From the NCBI RefSeq assembly GCF_023746535.1, contig NZ_CP098747.1:688364-752363 (forward strand): 64,000 bases of DNA, read 5' to 3'. This DNA is from Sneathiella marina. Its GTDB lineage: Bacteria; Pseudomonadota; Alphaproteobacteria; Sneathiellales; Sneathiellaceae. Made by a program: the position numbers and the translations under genes. The notes under the pieces are model-generated. The model was given only the letters and a program-made list of their open reading frames with translations. It had not been told where the DNA came from and searched no databases. Shown in pieces: positions 17,002 through 25,771 of this stretch; within the stretch, counting starts at the first letter, position 1; every line of letters starts with the position of its first letter.

Positions 17002-19587
17002 TTGGAAATGGCGATAACCTACTGGGATGAACACAGTATAGAAGAGAACAACGGCCGCGAAGTGGATTCAAGTTTTTCAGCTTGGGTCACTAAGGAAATT
17101 GTAATCGTCGACGCCGGCACCTACAAGATGCAGGACAATTACTACGAAAGTACATGGTCCGTTAGGCCACTGTACGAATTAGGATTCATTTACTACGGCG
17201 CCGAGTTTTCAGCATACACGACAATTATTGGCACGGATGAAGATGATATCATCTACGGTAGCATCGATCAGAATGAATCAGTTCCCGAGAGAGCCTACAT
17301 ACCTCACTGGCCCGCTTTCTCTCAAGAAATCTATGGCGGTGGTGGCAATGACATTATTTATGCGGGAGACGGAGATAACTTGATTGAAGGCGGTTCCGGC
17401 AACGATATTCTGTATGGCGGCAGCGGGGCCGATACCCTTATTGGTGGCACTGGCAATGACTGGCTGTACACTGGCCCGCTTGACAACAGGGGCGATGAAT
17501 TAACGGGTGGCGAAGGGCATGACACGTTCGTAATAGGGGAAGCTCAGACAGAACTTCATCTGGATTTCAATTGGGGTTTAGCCGGTCCGGCAATTATAGA
17601 GAATTCTTTCAATACACTCGCCGGTTATGCCAGTGTAATAGGTATGGGTGCGAGAATGCTTAATTCTCTCCGTATTTTGGTTGAAGACATTGTAGAGGCA
17701 ATTAGCGATGCCGATGGCTATACCACTCCTCCACCTACTGCCAATTATGTAGAAATTATGGATTTCGACCCAACCCGGGACGTAATTCTTTTCCCTCTTG
17801 GTGAAGGCGCCAAACAGGGTATTTTCTGGTCAGACTCCAATGTGGTCGGGGATTTCAGCTTCACTCAGAACATAGGGGACGCAGACAACAAGATCCTTTC
17901 TGTTATAATTGGAGACTTGGCAGAAGAGCTTGGTCTTGGCTCTAGTTTAAGCGCAGAAGAAAAAGCTGCCTTTATTGAATCTTTGAAGCAGAACGCGATC
18001 TTTATTAATTCCGAGGGCGCTTTCTATGGCGCGGACTTCGACCGCCCGGTCGAGAATTTGGACCCTGCCTATATGGAACAGCTTGGATATTCAAACTTGA
18101 TAATCATCGGGGCACATGGTGGGTTTAAAGTCGAAGGTACCGGCTCGGATGACTTGATCATGGGCACGCAATTTGATGACGTTCTGTTTGGTTACAGTCC
18201 GGACCAATACACCGCCGAGGACGATGGAAATGACAAACTTTACGGCTTCGATGGTGACGATATGTTCCTAGGTGGCGGTGGGAACAATCAGTTGTTTGGT
18301 GGGGAGGGCAGTGATACAGCCTCATATTTTGGTGCAAATGTTGGCATAACAGTCGATATGTCACAGAAGCAGGTAGATACCTTGGGGCGCGAATATGTCG
18401 AATTCGCCAATGGACATCAATGGAAATACAAATTGAACGGAAGTGAAGAGTACACTTTGTTTGAAGGCGTCGATCAACTCTTCGATATTGAGAACATCGA
18501 GGGCACGTCTTTTGACGATGACATCCGCGGAGACGAGCAAGACAATGTGCTCATGGGGGCAGCGGGAAACGATTATCTATTCGGACATGATGGTAACGAC
18601 ACACTTGCTGGAGGAGAAGGAGACGACACCCTGGAAGGGGGGAGCGGGGAGGATCTTTTTATACTGACCGGCGGCAACAATACGATTGTCGATTTCGAAG
18701 GCGATTTAGACCGCATTGAAATTGACTATAAAGCCTATGGTGTCTCGGACCAAACAGAATTGTCCTACGAAATCGATAATGATGGGGTTGGTTACCTTCG
18801 CGTCGCAAGTACGGGGATTGTTGTTGCGACCCTTCAGGCCCCCGGGGCGAGCTCTTTCGATATGGATACGCATATCATAAACAGAGTCTTTGCTGATCCA
18901 GACGGAGGCCAGGCATTTTCCGGTTCGGAATGGTCCGATTATATGAACACAATGACTGCGATCGGGCTTAATATCACGACCGGCGCTGGGCAGGATGAAG
19001 TCCATTTCAACGGAGGGACGGATCACCATATCCTCGACTTAAATATTGGTGATGGTGATTTCATCAACATTGAGGCAGATACCTACGGAATTGCCAACTG
19101 GGATGAACTCGTTGTCGCGGAATGGGGAGAAAACAGGTTTAGCATCCATCTTATCGACGAATTTTATTTTCCTGTTGTGACGTATGTTACGGTCGAGGGC
19201 GAAACAGTCGATCTAAACGGTTTCCTCGAAAGCCTCGCTTTGGATGGTGAGCGTTTCAACGGTGAAAATGGTGTTTATCCGCAAACGTTTGATAACAGTG
19301 TTGCGCAAACCAGTCTGGAAGAAGTTAGTTTTGTTCAGGAACAAGCAACAGAAGACCCGTCAGGCTCAAGGGAGGACAACGATCCGAGTGGTTCTGGAAT
19401 TGACGATCAGATGGACCGGATTTTCAATTCCTGGCTCCAGGAGGCGGAACCTTCATTCGCTTACGACGAGGAAAATGACCTTTATAAGGAGCAGAATCGT
19501 CAGAATCATCGCGAGACAGAAGAATATGGAACTTGGTATCTGGAAGCCAAAGAGGATCTCGATCTGGCATTTGCAGATCCTTTTTGA
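17002..19587 (+). CDS. RTX-repeat calcium-binding protein, likely T1SS substrate
   Basis: This 861-residue acidic protein has no N-terminal signal peptide. GGxGxDxUx nonapeptides form three clusters: about 110-155 (YGGGGNDIIYAGDGDN and onward), about 375-440 (GTGSDDLIMG, YGFDGDDMFLGGGGN) and about 505-560 (IRGDEQDNVL, FGHDGNDTLAGGEGDD). These bind calcium and fold after export. No enzyme domain is recognisable between the clusters. The last 80 residues are acidic and end in DLDLAFADPF, compatible with a type I secretion signal. The T1SS pair lies 1.5 kb away on the opposite strand. The ATG follows GGGAGTTGGAA. Confidence 0.88.
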   Translation: MEMAITYWDEHSIEENNGREVDSSFSAWVTKEIVIVDAGTYKMQDNYYESTWSVRPLYELGFIYYGAEFSAYTTIIGTDEDDIIYGSIDQNESVPERAYIPHWPAFSQEIYGGGGNDIIYAGDGDNLIEGGSGNDILYGGSGADTLIGGTGNDWLYTGPLDNRGDELTGGEGHDTFVIGEAQTELHLDFNWGLAGPAIIENSFNTLAGYASVIGMGARMLNSLRILVEDIVEAISDADGYTTPPPTANYVEIMDFDPTRDVILFPLGEGAKQGIFWSDSNVVGDFSFTQNIGDADNKILSVIIGDLAEELGLGSSLSAEEKAAFIESLKQNAIFINSEGAFYGADFDRPVENLDPAYMEQLGYSNLIIIGAHGGFKVEGTGSDDLIMGTQFDDVLFGYSPDQYTAEDDGNDKLYGFDGDDMFLGGGGNNQLFGGEGSDTASYFGANVGITVDMSQKQVDTLGREYVEFANGHQWKYKLNGSEEYTLFEGVDQLFDIENIEGTSFDDDIRGDEQDNVLMGAAGNDYLFGHDGNDTLAGGEGDDTLEGGSGEDLFILTGGNNTIVDFEGDLDRIEIDYKAYGVSDQTELSYEIDNDGVGYLRVASTGIVVATLQAPGASSFDMDTHIINRVFADPDGGQAFSGSEWSDYMNTMTAIGLNITTGAGQDEVHFNGGTDHHILDLNIGDGDFINIEADTYGIANWDELVVAEWGENRFSIHLIDEFYFPVVTYVTVEGETVDLNGFLESLALDGERFNGENGVYPQTFDNSVAQTSLEEVSFVQEQATEDPSGSREDNDPSGSGIDDQMDRIFNSWLQEAEPSFAYDEENDLYKEQNRQNHRETEEYGTWYLEAKEDLDLAFADPF

Positions 19588-19941
19588 TGTGGTTTGAGGT
19601 GAATGGGGTTCGTTGTTATGTTGCACTGCTCCTGCTCAACAAGTTGAAATAGGGGCGGTATATCTTGTAGTAAAAATGACAGAGCCCCAGCTATCTTTGA
19701 GGGCAGGTACTTTTTATAGTACGGATCATTTGTTCTGAGCCCGACCCCCGGGTTCCTGGTTTGGGTCTCATCTTCGCACCCTGGAGGCTGAGTTGAACCA
19801 AAATTCATCTCTTACGCAAATTCAATAATTTTTCTCCTGAACGCTGAAGGGAGAAAAAAGTGCTCTGGAAAATTTCATCGGCTTCTGCCAGATAGACAGG
19901 TGTATATGGACAAGCGCACATTCAAAAGCCTTGTTCCGATC
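19588..19941. other. Convergent intergenic region
   Basis: This region lies between the converging RTX and phosphoesterase genes. I support no gene. A 9-bp inverted repeat (TTTTTCTCC at 19829-19837 with GGAGAAAAA at 19850-19858) could form a hairpin and may help end transcription, but it lacks the usual T-run after the stem. Confidence 0.35.
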
Positions 19942-21159
19942 CTAAGATGCCTTAGATAATTTGATCAGAGTGATTTCAGATGGCGCGCCAAATCGCTTCG
20001 GTGGGCCCCAGTATCCTGTACCGCGGCTGGTATATACCCAAAGATGCCCAAGGCGTCGGAGGCCAGCGGTAAAAGGTTGCTGAAGGCGGACGAAATGATT
20101 CCAAGGCCAGAATTGGCCACCGTGGGTATGGCCTGAAAGCTGCAGATCAAAGCCGGCTTTTGCCGCCGCATCGGCTGAACGGGGTTGATGGGCGAGCAAT
20201 ATCTTGGGAGGGTCAGAAGGGCTTCCGGAAATAGCCGCATCAGGATCGCTTTTATGAGCGGGTATAACCTTGCCAGCGCTGTAGTCATTCACGCCTGCAA
20301 CAATAATATCGGTGTTGTTATGCCGAATAACCTCATGCTCATTCATCAATACTTGCAAACCAATTCGACGAAATTCATCAATCCATTCTTCGGCGCCGGA
20401 ATAGTATTCGTGATTACCGGTCACCAGATACACTCCATAACGGGCGTCAAGTTTGCCAAGCGGTGCAGTATCTTTGGCAAGTTGATCTACTCTACCATCC
20501 ACAACATCGCCTGTGATGGCAATAATATCGGGGTTCAGGGCATTGACCCGATTAACGACCCCCTGAACATATTGGCCCTTGATTGTCGGCCCGACATGAA
20601 TGTCGGTTATCTGGGCAATAGTGAAACCTTCAAGCGCTAGAGGAAGATTATCAAGGGGAATATCCACATTCACCACTTTCGCAATCCGTCGGGCATTTAA
20701 AAACCCGATCAGGGTAACCAGGACAGACAGTGCCAATGCCAGGACGGCGCTTTCGGCCACCCAGTTGCGCCCGTCTACAAACAGAAGCGCAATGTCGCGT
20801 ATCAGCGTAAAAATCAACAAGGATGAAAACCAGCCCAGTGTTAGAGAACCAGCCCAGACAAGGCGGTCTGCAACGGCCTGACTTTTTACAAAAACAGAAG
20901 CGAGTGTTCCATAGGGAATAAGAACGGTGGAAATGGCGACGACCATTGCCCCGAAGACCTTAAAGACCAAATTAACGGGCAAGTCTGGTATCAGGCGCCA
21001 TCCAATATAAACTTGTATCGGGGCAAAGATCATAAACACCACTAAGGCAAATCGCCGATAGGCAGCTTTCTTCTGAGGCGGCATTGGTTGCGCTGTCTGG
21101 CCGTCTTCCATCTCGACTTCTTTTATGTCTGCAGGTGTATGGTTTTCAAAACCAGGCAT
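19942..21159 (-). CDS. Membrane-anchored metallophosphoesterase
   Basis: This 405-residue protein has about four to five transmembrane helices in residues 35-165 and a C-terminal calcineurin-like phosphoesterase domain. Metal-binding motifs are complete: ITDIHVGP, AITGDVVDG, VTGNHEYY, LLAHQP and LSGHTHGGQFWPW. This YaeI/YkuE-like arrangement usually acts on lipid-linked or other phosphodiester substrates at the membrane. Upstream (21160 onward) is intergenic. The substrate is unknown. Confidence 0.87.
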   Translation of the reverse strand: MPGFENHTPADIKEVEMEDGQTAQPMPPQKKAAYRRFALVVFMIFAPIQVYIGWRLIPDLPVNLVFKVFGAMVVAISTVLIPYGTLASVFVKSQAVADRLVWAGSLTLGWFSSLLIFTLIRDIALLFVDGRNWVAESAVLALALSVLVTLIGFLNARRIAKVVNVDIPLDNLPLALEGFTIAQITDIHVGPTIKGQYVQGVVNRVNALNPDIIAITGDVVDGRVDQLAKDTAPLGKLDARYGVYLVTGNHEYYSGAEEWIDEFRRIGLQVLMNEHEVIRHNNTDIIVAGVNDYSAGKVIPAHKSDPDAAISGSPSDPPKILLAHQPRSADAAAKAGFDLQLSGHTHGGQFWPWNHFVRLQQPFTAGLRRLGHLWVYTSRGTGYWGPPKRFGAPSEITLIKLSKAS

Positions 21160-21432
21160 TTGATTTTTCTTTCTTCATTGTCTATTGCCGGCGCCAATAT
21201 GACGGCCGCTGGTTGCCGCTACACTTACGCTGCCCTAAAATGAGCACGATTTAGCCTCTAATCAAAGAAGAAATAATAATATTGTATTGAATATATGATT
21301 GCTTCTGGCACTAACAAGTCATGCGAAGCATTGAGATACGAAACATTCCAACATCTGTATTTGAGGGCAACGCAGGTTGAACGGACCAGGTATGCTGATC
21401 AAAGTAAGACTATCATCAATGCTATAAAAAAA
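21160..21432. other. Intergenic region before repeat copy A
   Basis: No gene is supported. The segment carries the promoter region of the phosphoesterase gene and runs up to the tRNA-Phe-derived repeat at 21433. Its AT-rich right part (TAAAAAAA) directly abuts the repeat, as at the other copies. Confidence 0.35.
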
Positions 21433-21471
21433 TGGAGCCCACGAGCGGTAACGAACCACCGACACGCGGAT
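21433..21471 (-). repeat. tRNA-Phe 3'-half repeat, copy A
   Basis: This 39-bp match to the 3' half of tRNA-Phe (44131-44169) has six mismatches and the same orientation. It covers CCA end, acceptor 3' strand, T arm, variable region and anticodon-stem 3' strand, and stops at the anticodon loop. Like all five copies, the T-loop ATT of the tRNA (plus-strand sense) is replaced, here by TAA. It flanks the DUF2189 gene on its left. Confidence 0.8.
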
Positions 21472-21594
21472 AGTGTTTCAGTATGCGATCTCAATCTTCT
21501 GCCTCATGGACGCTTACGGGAAACGCGGCGAACAACTGATCACGATGGTCTTTTCTCTAGATGGTAAAGTTGGCACTAATGTAAACTCACAGAA

Positions 21595-22509
21595 TTACTC
21601 TGTTGCAGCAAGATTGCCGGTGGGATGAATTTCACCATTTGGTAGATCGCCGGACATCACTTGCTTATAGGCATGCCAAGTCGCGTGGCCAATGAGCGGT
21701 AGTGTGATGATCAGTCCAATTCCGGCTGTGATTAGACCAATTCCAGTGAAAACCACTATTATTGCTGCCCAAAGGATCATGGCGTTGCGATTGTGGGCGA
21801 CAGCAAAGGCGCTGGTAATAAGTGACGGGAGCAACATTGATTTCCGGTCTAGCATCATTGGCATAGAGAAAGCCCCGACAAAGAAGATGCCGGTGGCAAA
21901 AACAAAACCAACAAGGGCAATCGAAATCCCGAAATAAACACCTTCTAAACTGATGGCGCGCATTAAGATGATGCTCCATTCAGGCATAATACCTGGAAAG
22001 TTCAGCGCAAATACTGTGAAGGAGAGGCGAAGCCATACCTGAAAAACAAAGGTAAGTGCCACACCAAAGCCAAAAATTCCCAATTTATTGTGGCGCGCCG
22101 CCGTAACTGCAGTCAGGAGAGTGACTTTCTCGCCTGCCGCATGACGACGGCTGATCTCGTAAAAGCCGATCCCAACGGCAGGTCCCACAAGAAGAAAACC
22201 GCTCAGACTGGGAAGTATCAGATAAGGCCAGCCCAAGAAGTAAAAACCAAAAGATATAATCAGCCCCAAGATAATGAACAAAGCAGCATAGCTGGTACTA
22301 ATCGCCGAATTGGCTTTCAGATCGGACCAGCCGGCGGCGAGCCATTTCCAGACATCTTCCGTACCCACTTCGCCTACCAAAGCCATCTCCTTAATCAGGA
22401 AATTGACATTCTTTGGCCCGTAGTGCGGTTGCGCTTTCTGTTTTTCGTGATTTTGGGGCTCGTTTGTTGTCACTTCTTCCGTGAGTGTGGTTTTTTCTTC
22501 GTTCTCCAT
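21595..22509 (-). CDS. DUF2189 family integral membrane protein
   Basis: This 304-residue membrane protein has about six to seven helices after a charged N-terminal stretch. Family landmarks are IKEMALVGEVGTEDVWKWLA, GWSDLKANSAISTSYAALF, GPAVGIGFYEISRRHAAGEK and the closing PLIGHATWHAYKQV. I start at ATG 22509 (ribosome-binding site GGGAAA). A longer frame would run back through repeat copy B and is artefactual. Function of the family is unknown. It is alone between repeat copies A and B. Confidence 0.85.
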   Translation of the reverse strand: MENEEKTTLTEEVTTNEPQNHEKQKAQPHYGPKNVNFLIKEMALVGEVGTEDVWKWLAAGWSDLKANSAISTSYAALFIILGLIISFGFYFLGWPYLILPSLSGFLLVGPAVGIGFYEISRRHAAGEKVTLLTAVTAARHNKLGIFGFGVALTFVFQVWLRLSFTVFALNFPGIMPEWSIILMRAISLEGVYFGISIALVGFVFATGIFFVGAFSMPMMLDRKSMLLPSLITSAFAVAHNRNAMILWAAIIVVFTGIGLITAGIGLIITLPLIGHATWHAYKQVMSGDLPNGEIHPTGNLAATE

Positions 22510-22667
22510 ACATTCATTTCCCAGTGCACGCGGATCAAGGAAGCGTAAAAGCATTGCAAGGTTTAGTAAAGTCCTCTGATATGTCCAAAAGGTACAGAGC
22601 ATTCTGATTTGTGCATCAAAACTGCCGCTGGAGACTGATTTGTACGAGATTTGCGGATGAGAAAAAA

Positions 22668-22706
22668 TGGTGCCCAGGGGCGGCAACGAACCACCGACAC
22701 GCGGAT
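22668..22706 (-). repeat. tRNA-Phe 3'-half repeat, copy B
   Basis: This is the best-preserved copy: only three mismatches to tRNA-Phe over 39 bp, all in the T loop (CAA for ATT in plus-strand sense). It lies 38 bp downstream of the nasA stop, in the same direction, and is followed on that strand by CCA and a T6 run, so it might also end the nas transcript. Confidence 0.82.
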
Positions 22707-22743
22707 AATAAATGGTTGATTGCAGCTGAATTGTCTGGAGCTT

Positions 22744-25434
22744 TTACGCCGAAGCAGTATTTGAAAGAATACTCGTAATTTCGGGCAAGCACGAGCCGCA
22801 ATTCGTACCAGCAAATAGTGCTTCGCCGATTTGATCCGTAGTAGCGAGTTGTTTGTTCTCAATTGCGTCGATGATAGTTTTCGCGCCGACGCCAAAGCAA
22901 GCGCAGATTAAGGGACCCGTATCTTTCTGGTTCTTGGGCGGCAAGCCTGAAAGAAGGCAGGCGCGATTTTCACTGGAAATGGCGGGTTCAGAAAATAGAG
23001 TCTGCAACCAATCGCGTGCGGGCAAGTCTGAAAGATTACTAATGAATATACATTTAATCAATTGATCGTCCACAATCTGGGCTCCCCTGTAATTACCCCG
23101 GGCGACATCTTCGAACTCCAGCCAGCTGTTATCGAAAATACTCTTTGGAAAGAGATTTCTGACAAGTTCAGATTTATTGTCATAATGCTGCTCCCCTGCA
23201 ATTTCATACCGCCAGGAATTGTTCGCGCGGGCCGAAACCCAATATGTTGCTGCATTTGCTTTGTCGCAAAAATTAATATGTGTGCGAGATAAAACAAAGG
23301 CTTTCCAGGTCGTAGCAAAACGCCGGATTGCTACTGGTGTGTATTTAAATTCAGGCTGTTTCGAAATAGGGTCTGTCGCTGGACTGACGAGTGCATCGAC
23401 CAAGCCGTTTGAGGCGTATTGATCATTCCAATGTATGGGAACAAAAATACTGCCCTGCTTTTGGTAAGGTGAGATTGTTGCCCGGGCGACCATTTTCCCC
23501 CATAGGGTTTCTAGAGTAATCAACTCACGATCGCGGATTTTAGAAAGCTTGGCATCAATCGGGTGTATTTCGGCGTAGGGCTCAGGTCGATGTGCTGAAA
23601 GGATGCCAGATTTACCTGTTCGCGTCATCGTATGCCATTGGTCCCGGATACGCCCAGTATTCAAAATGAGCGGATACTCCGGTGTCGGTAAATGCTCTGG
23701 AGGTTGCGGTGAAACCGGGACCAGTACAGCTTTTTTGCCGGGCGTAAAAAAAGCACCGGTACCGAGAAGCCGCGCTGTTCCTTTTGGCTGCTCGTCCGTT
23801 ACCGGCCATTGTATGGGGGCAAGGTCGTCATATTCTGATTGCGTAAGAGTGCTGAGGCTGCTGATATCAAAATCACGTGTCGCATTGTTTTGATGACCGG
23901 AAAGTAGAGCATGCTCGCGGAATATTTCCGCGCTGGATTGGTATTTGAACGCGGACACATGGCCAAGTCGTTTTGCCACTTCGGAAATGATCCACCAATC
24001 AGGCTTCGCATTCCGAGGCGCCGGCACGAAGGGGCGTTGTCGGGAGATACGGCGTTCCGAATTGGTGACAGTTCCGTCTTTTTCACCCCAAGCGAGCGCG
24101 GGTAAAAGAACATCAGCGAAATCAGCCGTGTCTGTATTTTGTTCGCAGTCAGAAACGACTACCATCTTGCATTTTTTCAATGCTTGCCGAACCCGTGAAT
24201 TGTTCGGCATGCTGACAGCTGGATTAGTGCCCATAATCCAAATGGCCTTTACATCGCCTGCATAAACTGCGTCAAAGAGGTCAACAGCCGCAAGCCCTGG
24301 TTTACAGGCGATTGTTGGGGATTGCCAAAATTTCTGCACTAGCTCACGGTGGTCCGAGTTGTCAATTTCCATATGCGCCGCGAGTTGGTTGGCAAGCCCT
24401 CCCACTTCACGACCACCCATCGCATTGGGTTGTCCCGTTAATGAAAACGGCCCCATTCCCGGCCTGCCGATGCGGCCTGTCACCAAATGGCAATTGAGAA
24501 TGGAATTGACTTTGTCGGTGCCACTGGAGGACTGATTTATCCCTTGCGAATATAACGTCATCGCTTTTTCGGTCTTTTCGAAATAGGCGTAGAATTCCAA
24601 AACATCTTTAGCGTCCAAACAACAGACGTTCGCCACAAATTCGACATTTGGTGCAGTAGCCTCCGCCGTTGCGACAGTGGCGTCCAATCCGTCGCAAAAT
24701 TTATTTGTGAAGTGATCATCAAATTTTTGCTGTTTTTTCAAATGGGTGAGCAATCCATTAAACAGTACTGCATCAGTGCCGGGTTTTATGGGCAGGTGTA
24801 AATCTGCACAATCACTGGTCGCCGTTTGACGCGGATCAATGACGATAACTTTCATGTTTGGACGGGTCGTTTTGGCAGCAACAAGCCGCTGATAAAGAAC
24901 CGGATGGCACCAGGCGGCGTTGGACCCAGTGAGGACAACAAGATCAGCAAGTTCCAAATCCTCATAGCATCCAGGAACTGTATCGGAACCGAAGGCGCGC
25001 TTGTGACCGGCAACGCTGGACGACATACAAAGTCGTGAATTTGTATCGATATTGGCGGCGCCGATGAAACCTTTCATCAGCTTGTTGGCAACGTAATAGT
25101 CTTCCGTCAACAACTGGCCGGAAACGTAAAAGGCGACGGCATCCGGGCCGTATATGTCGATGATTTCCTGAAATCCGGTCGCGATTTTGTTCAGTGCGGT
25201 TTCCCATTCCACGGATTTACGATTGATTTCGGGTGCAAGAAGGCGGCCTTTACGACCCAAAGTGTCCGCCAATGCGGCTCCCTTGGAGCAAAGCAGGCCC
25301 TTATTGGCCGGATGCGCCATGTCACCGGATATCTTAAAACCGGCTTCTGTGTCTTTTGATACAGAAATGCCACAACCCACACCGCAATAAGGACAAGTTG
25401 TTTTTACAGTTGAGCATTCGGTGTCAGCCATCAA
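22744..25434 (-). CDS. nasA: Assimilatory nitrate reductase catalytic subunit
   Basis: This 896-residue molybdopterin enzyme reduces nitrate to nitrite in the cytoplasm. The N-terminal [4Fe-4S] cysteines are in CPYCGVGC (14, 17, 21) and LLCSKG. Molybdopterin-guanine-dinucleotide segments include IMGTNPAVSMPNNSRVR and LNTGRIRDQWHTMTRTGKSG. A C-terminal BFD-like [2Fe-2S] domain (CACFGVGAKTII, then GTNCGSCLPEI) is typical of the larger NasA form. No Tat signal is present, as expected for an assimilatory enzyme. It is last in the nirB-nirD-nasA unit, with its start overlapping the nirD end by 11 bp. Confidence 0.95.
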   Translation of the reverse strand: MMADTECSTVKTTCPYCGVGCGISVSKDTEAGFKISGDMAHPANKGLLCSKGAALADTLGRKGRLLAPEINRKSVEWETALNKIATGFQEIIDIYGPDAVAFYVSGQLLTEDYYVANKLMKGFIGAANIDTNSRLCMSSSVAGHKRAFGSDTVPGCYEDLELADLVVLTGSNAAWCHPVLYQRLVAAKTTRPNMKVIVIDPRQTATSDCADLHLPIKPGTDAVLFNGLLTHLKKQQKFDDHFTNKFCDGLDATVATAEATAPNVEFVANVCCLDAKDVLEFYAYFEKTEKAMTLYSQGINQSSSGTDKVNSILNCHLVTGRIGRPGMGPFSLTGQPNAMGGREVGGLANQLAAHMEIDNSDHRELVQKFWQSPTIACKPGLAAVDLFDAVYAGDVKAIWIMGTNPAVSMPNNSRVRQALKKCKMVVVSDCEQNTDTADFADVLLPALAWGEKDGTVTNSERRISRQRPFVPAPRNAKPDWWIISEVAKRLGHVSAFKYQSSAEIFREHALLSGHQNNATRDFDISSLSTLTQSEYDDLAPIQWPVTDEQPKGTARLLGTGAFFTPGKKAVLVPVSPQPPEHLPTPEYPLILNTGRIRDQWHTMTRTGKSGILSAHRPEPYAEIHPIDAKLSKIRDRELITLETLWGKMVARATISPYQKQGSIFVPIHWNDQYASNGLVDALVSPATDPISKQPEFKYTPVAIRRFATTWKAFVLSRTHINFCDKANAATYWVSARANNSWRYEIAGEQHYDNKSELVRNLFPKSIFDNSWLEFEDVARGNYRGAQIVDDQLIKCIFISNLSDLPARDWLQTLFSEPAISSENRACLLSGLPPKNQKDTGPLICACFGVGAKTIIDAIENKQLATTDQIGEALFAGTNCGSCLPEITSILSNTASA

Positions 25435-25768
25435 TTAATTCCGATGATGCCAGGCTAACGGTGATCGAAAGATGGATGTCGCCATCAATCAATTGAACCG
25501 GAAAAGTCTCAACACAACCAACATCAGGCGCCTCTGCTTTGCCATTTTCCAGTTGTATTACCCAGTTATGTAAAGGGCAGGTTACACTATTATCGTGAAC
25601 AATACCTTGTGACAAAGGCCCTTGTTTATGCGGACATTCATCCAATACTGCAAAAACTTTATCATCGGAGGTACGGAAGATTGCGACCGGTCCTATTGGC
25701 AATTCTATGACCCGCGAGCCGAGTGGAAGAATGTCGTCTAACTCGCAAATTTTGACCCATTGATTCAT
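25424..25768 (-). CDS. nirD: Nitrite reductase small subunit, Rieske type
   Basis: This 114-residue Rieske-fold partner of NirB retains a [2Fe-2S] ligand pattern in DECPHKQGPLSQG and CPLHNWVIQL (C-x-H plus C-x2-H). It sits 3 bp after nirB and overlaps nasA, which indicates one transcript. It completes the assimilatory nitrite reductase that makes ammonium in the cytoplasm. Confidence 0.93.
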   Translation of the reverse strand: MNQWVKICELDDILPLGSRVIELPIGPVAIFRTSDDKVFAVLDECPHKQGPLSQGIVHDNSVTCPLHNWVIQLENGKAEAPDVGCVETFPVQLIDGDIHLSITVSLASSELIDG

Positions 25769-25771
25769 GAT

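Noticed and set aside
22510-22895. Extended start for the DUF2189 gene and another frame across repeat B
   Set aside because: Both read through the tRNA-derived repeat and the nasA 3' end; the ATG at 22509 with its own ribosome-binding site gives the family N-terminus.
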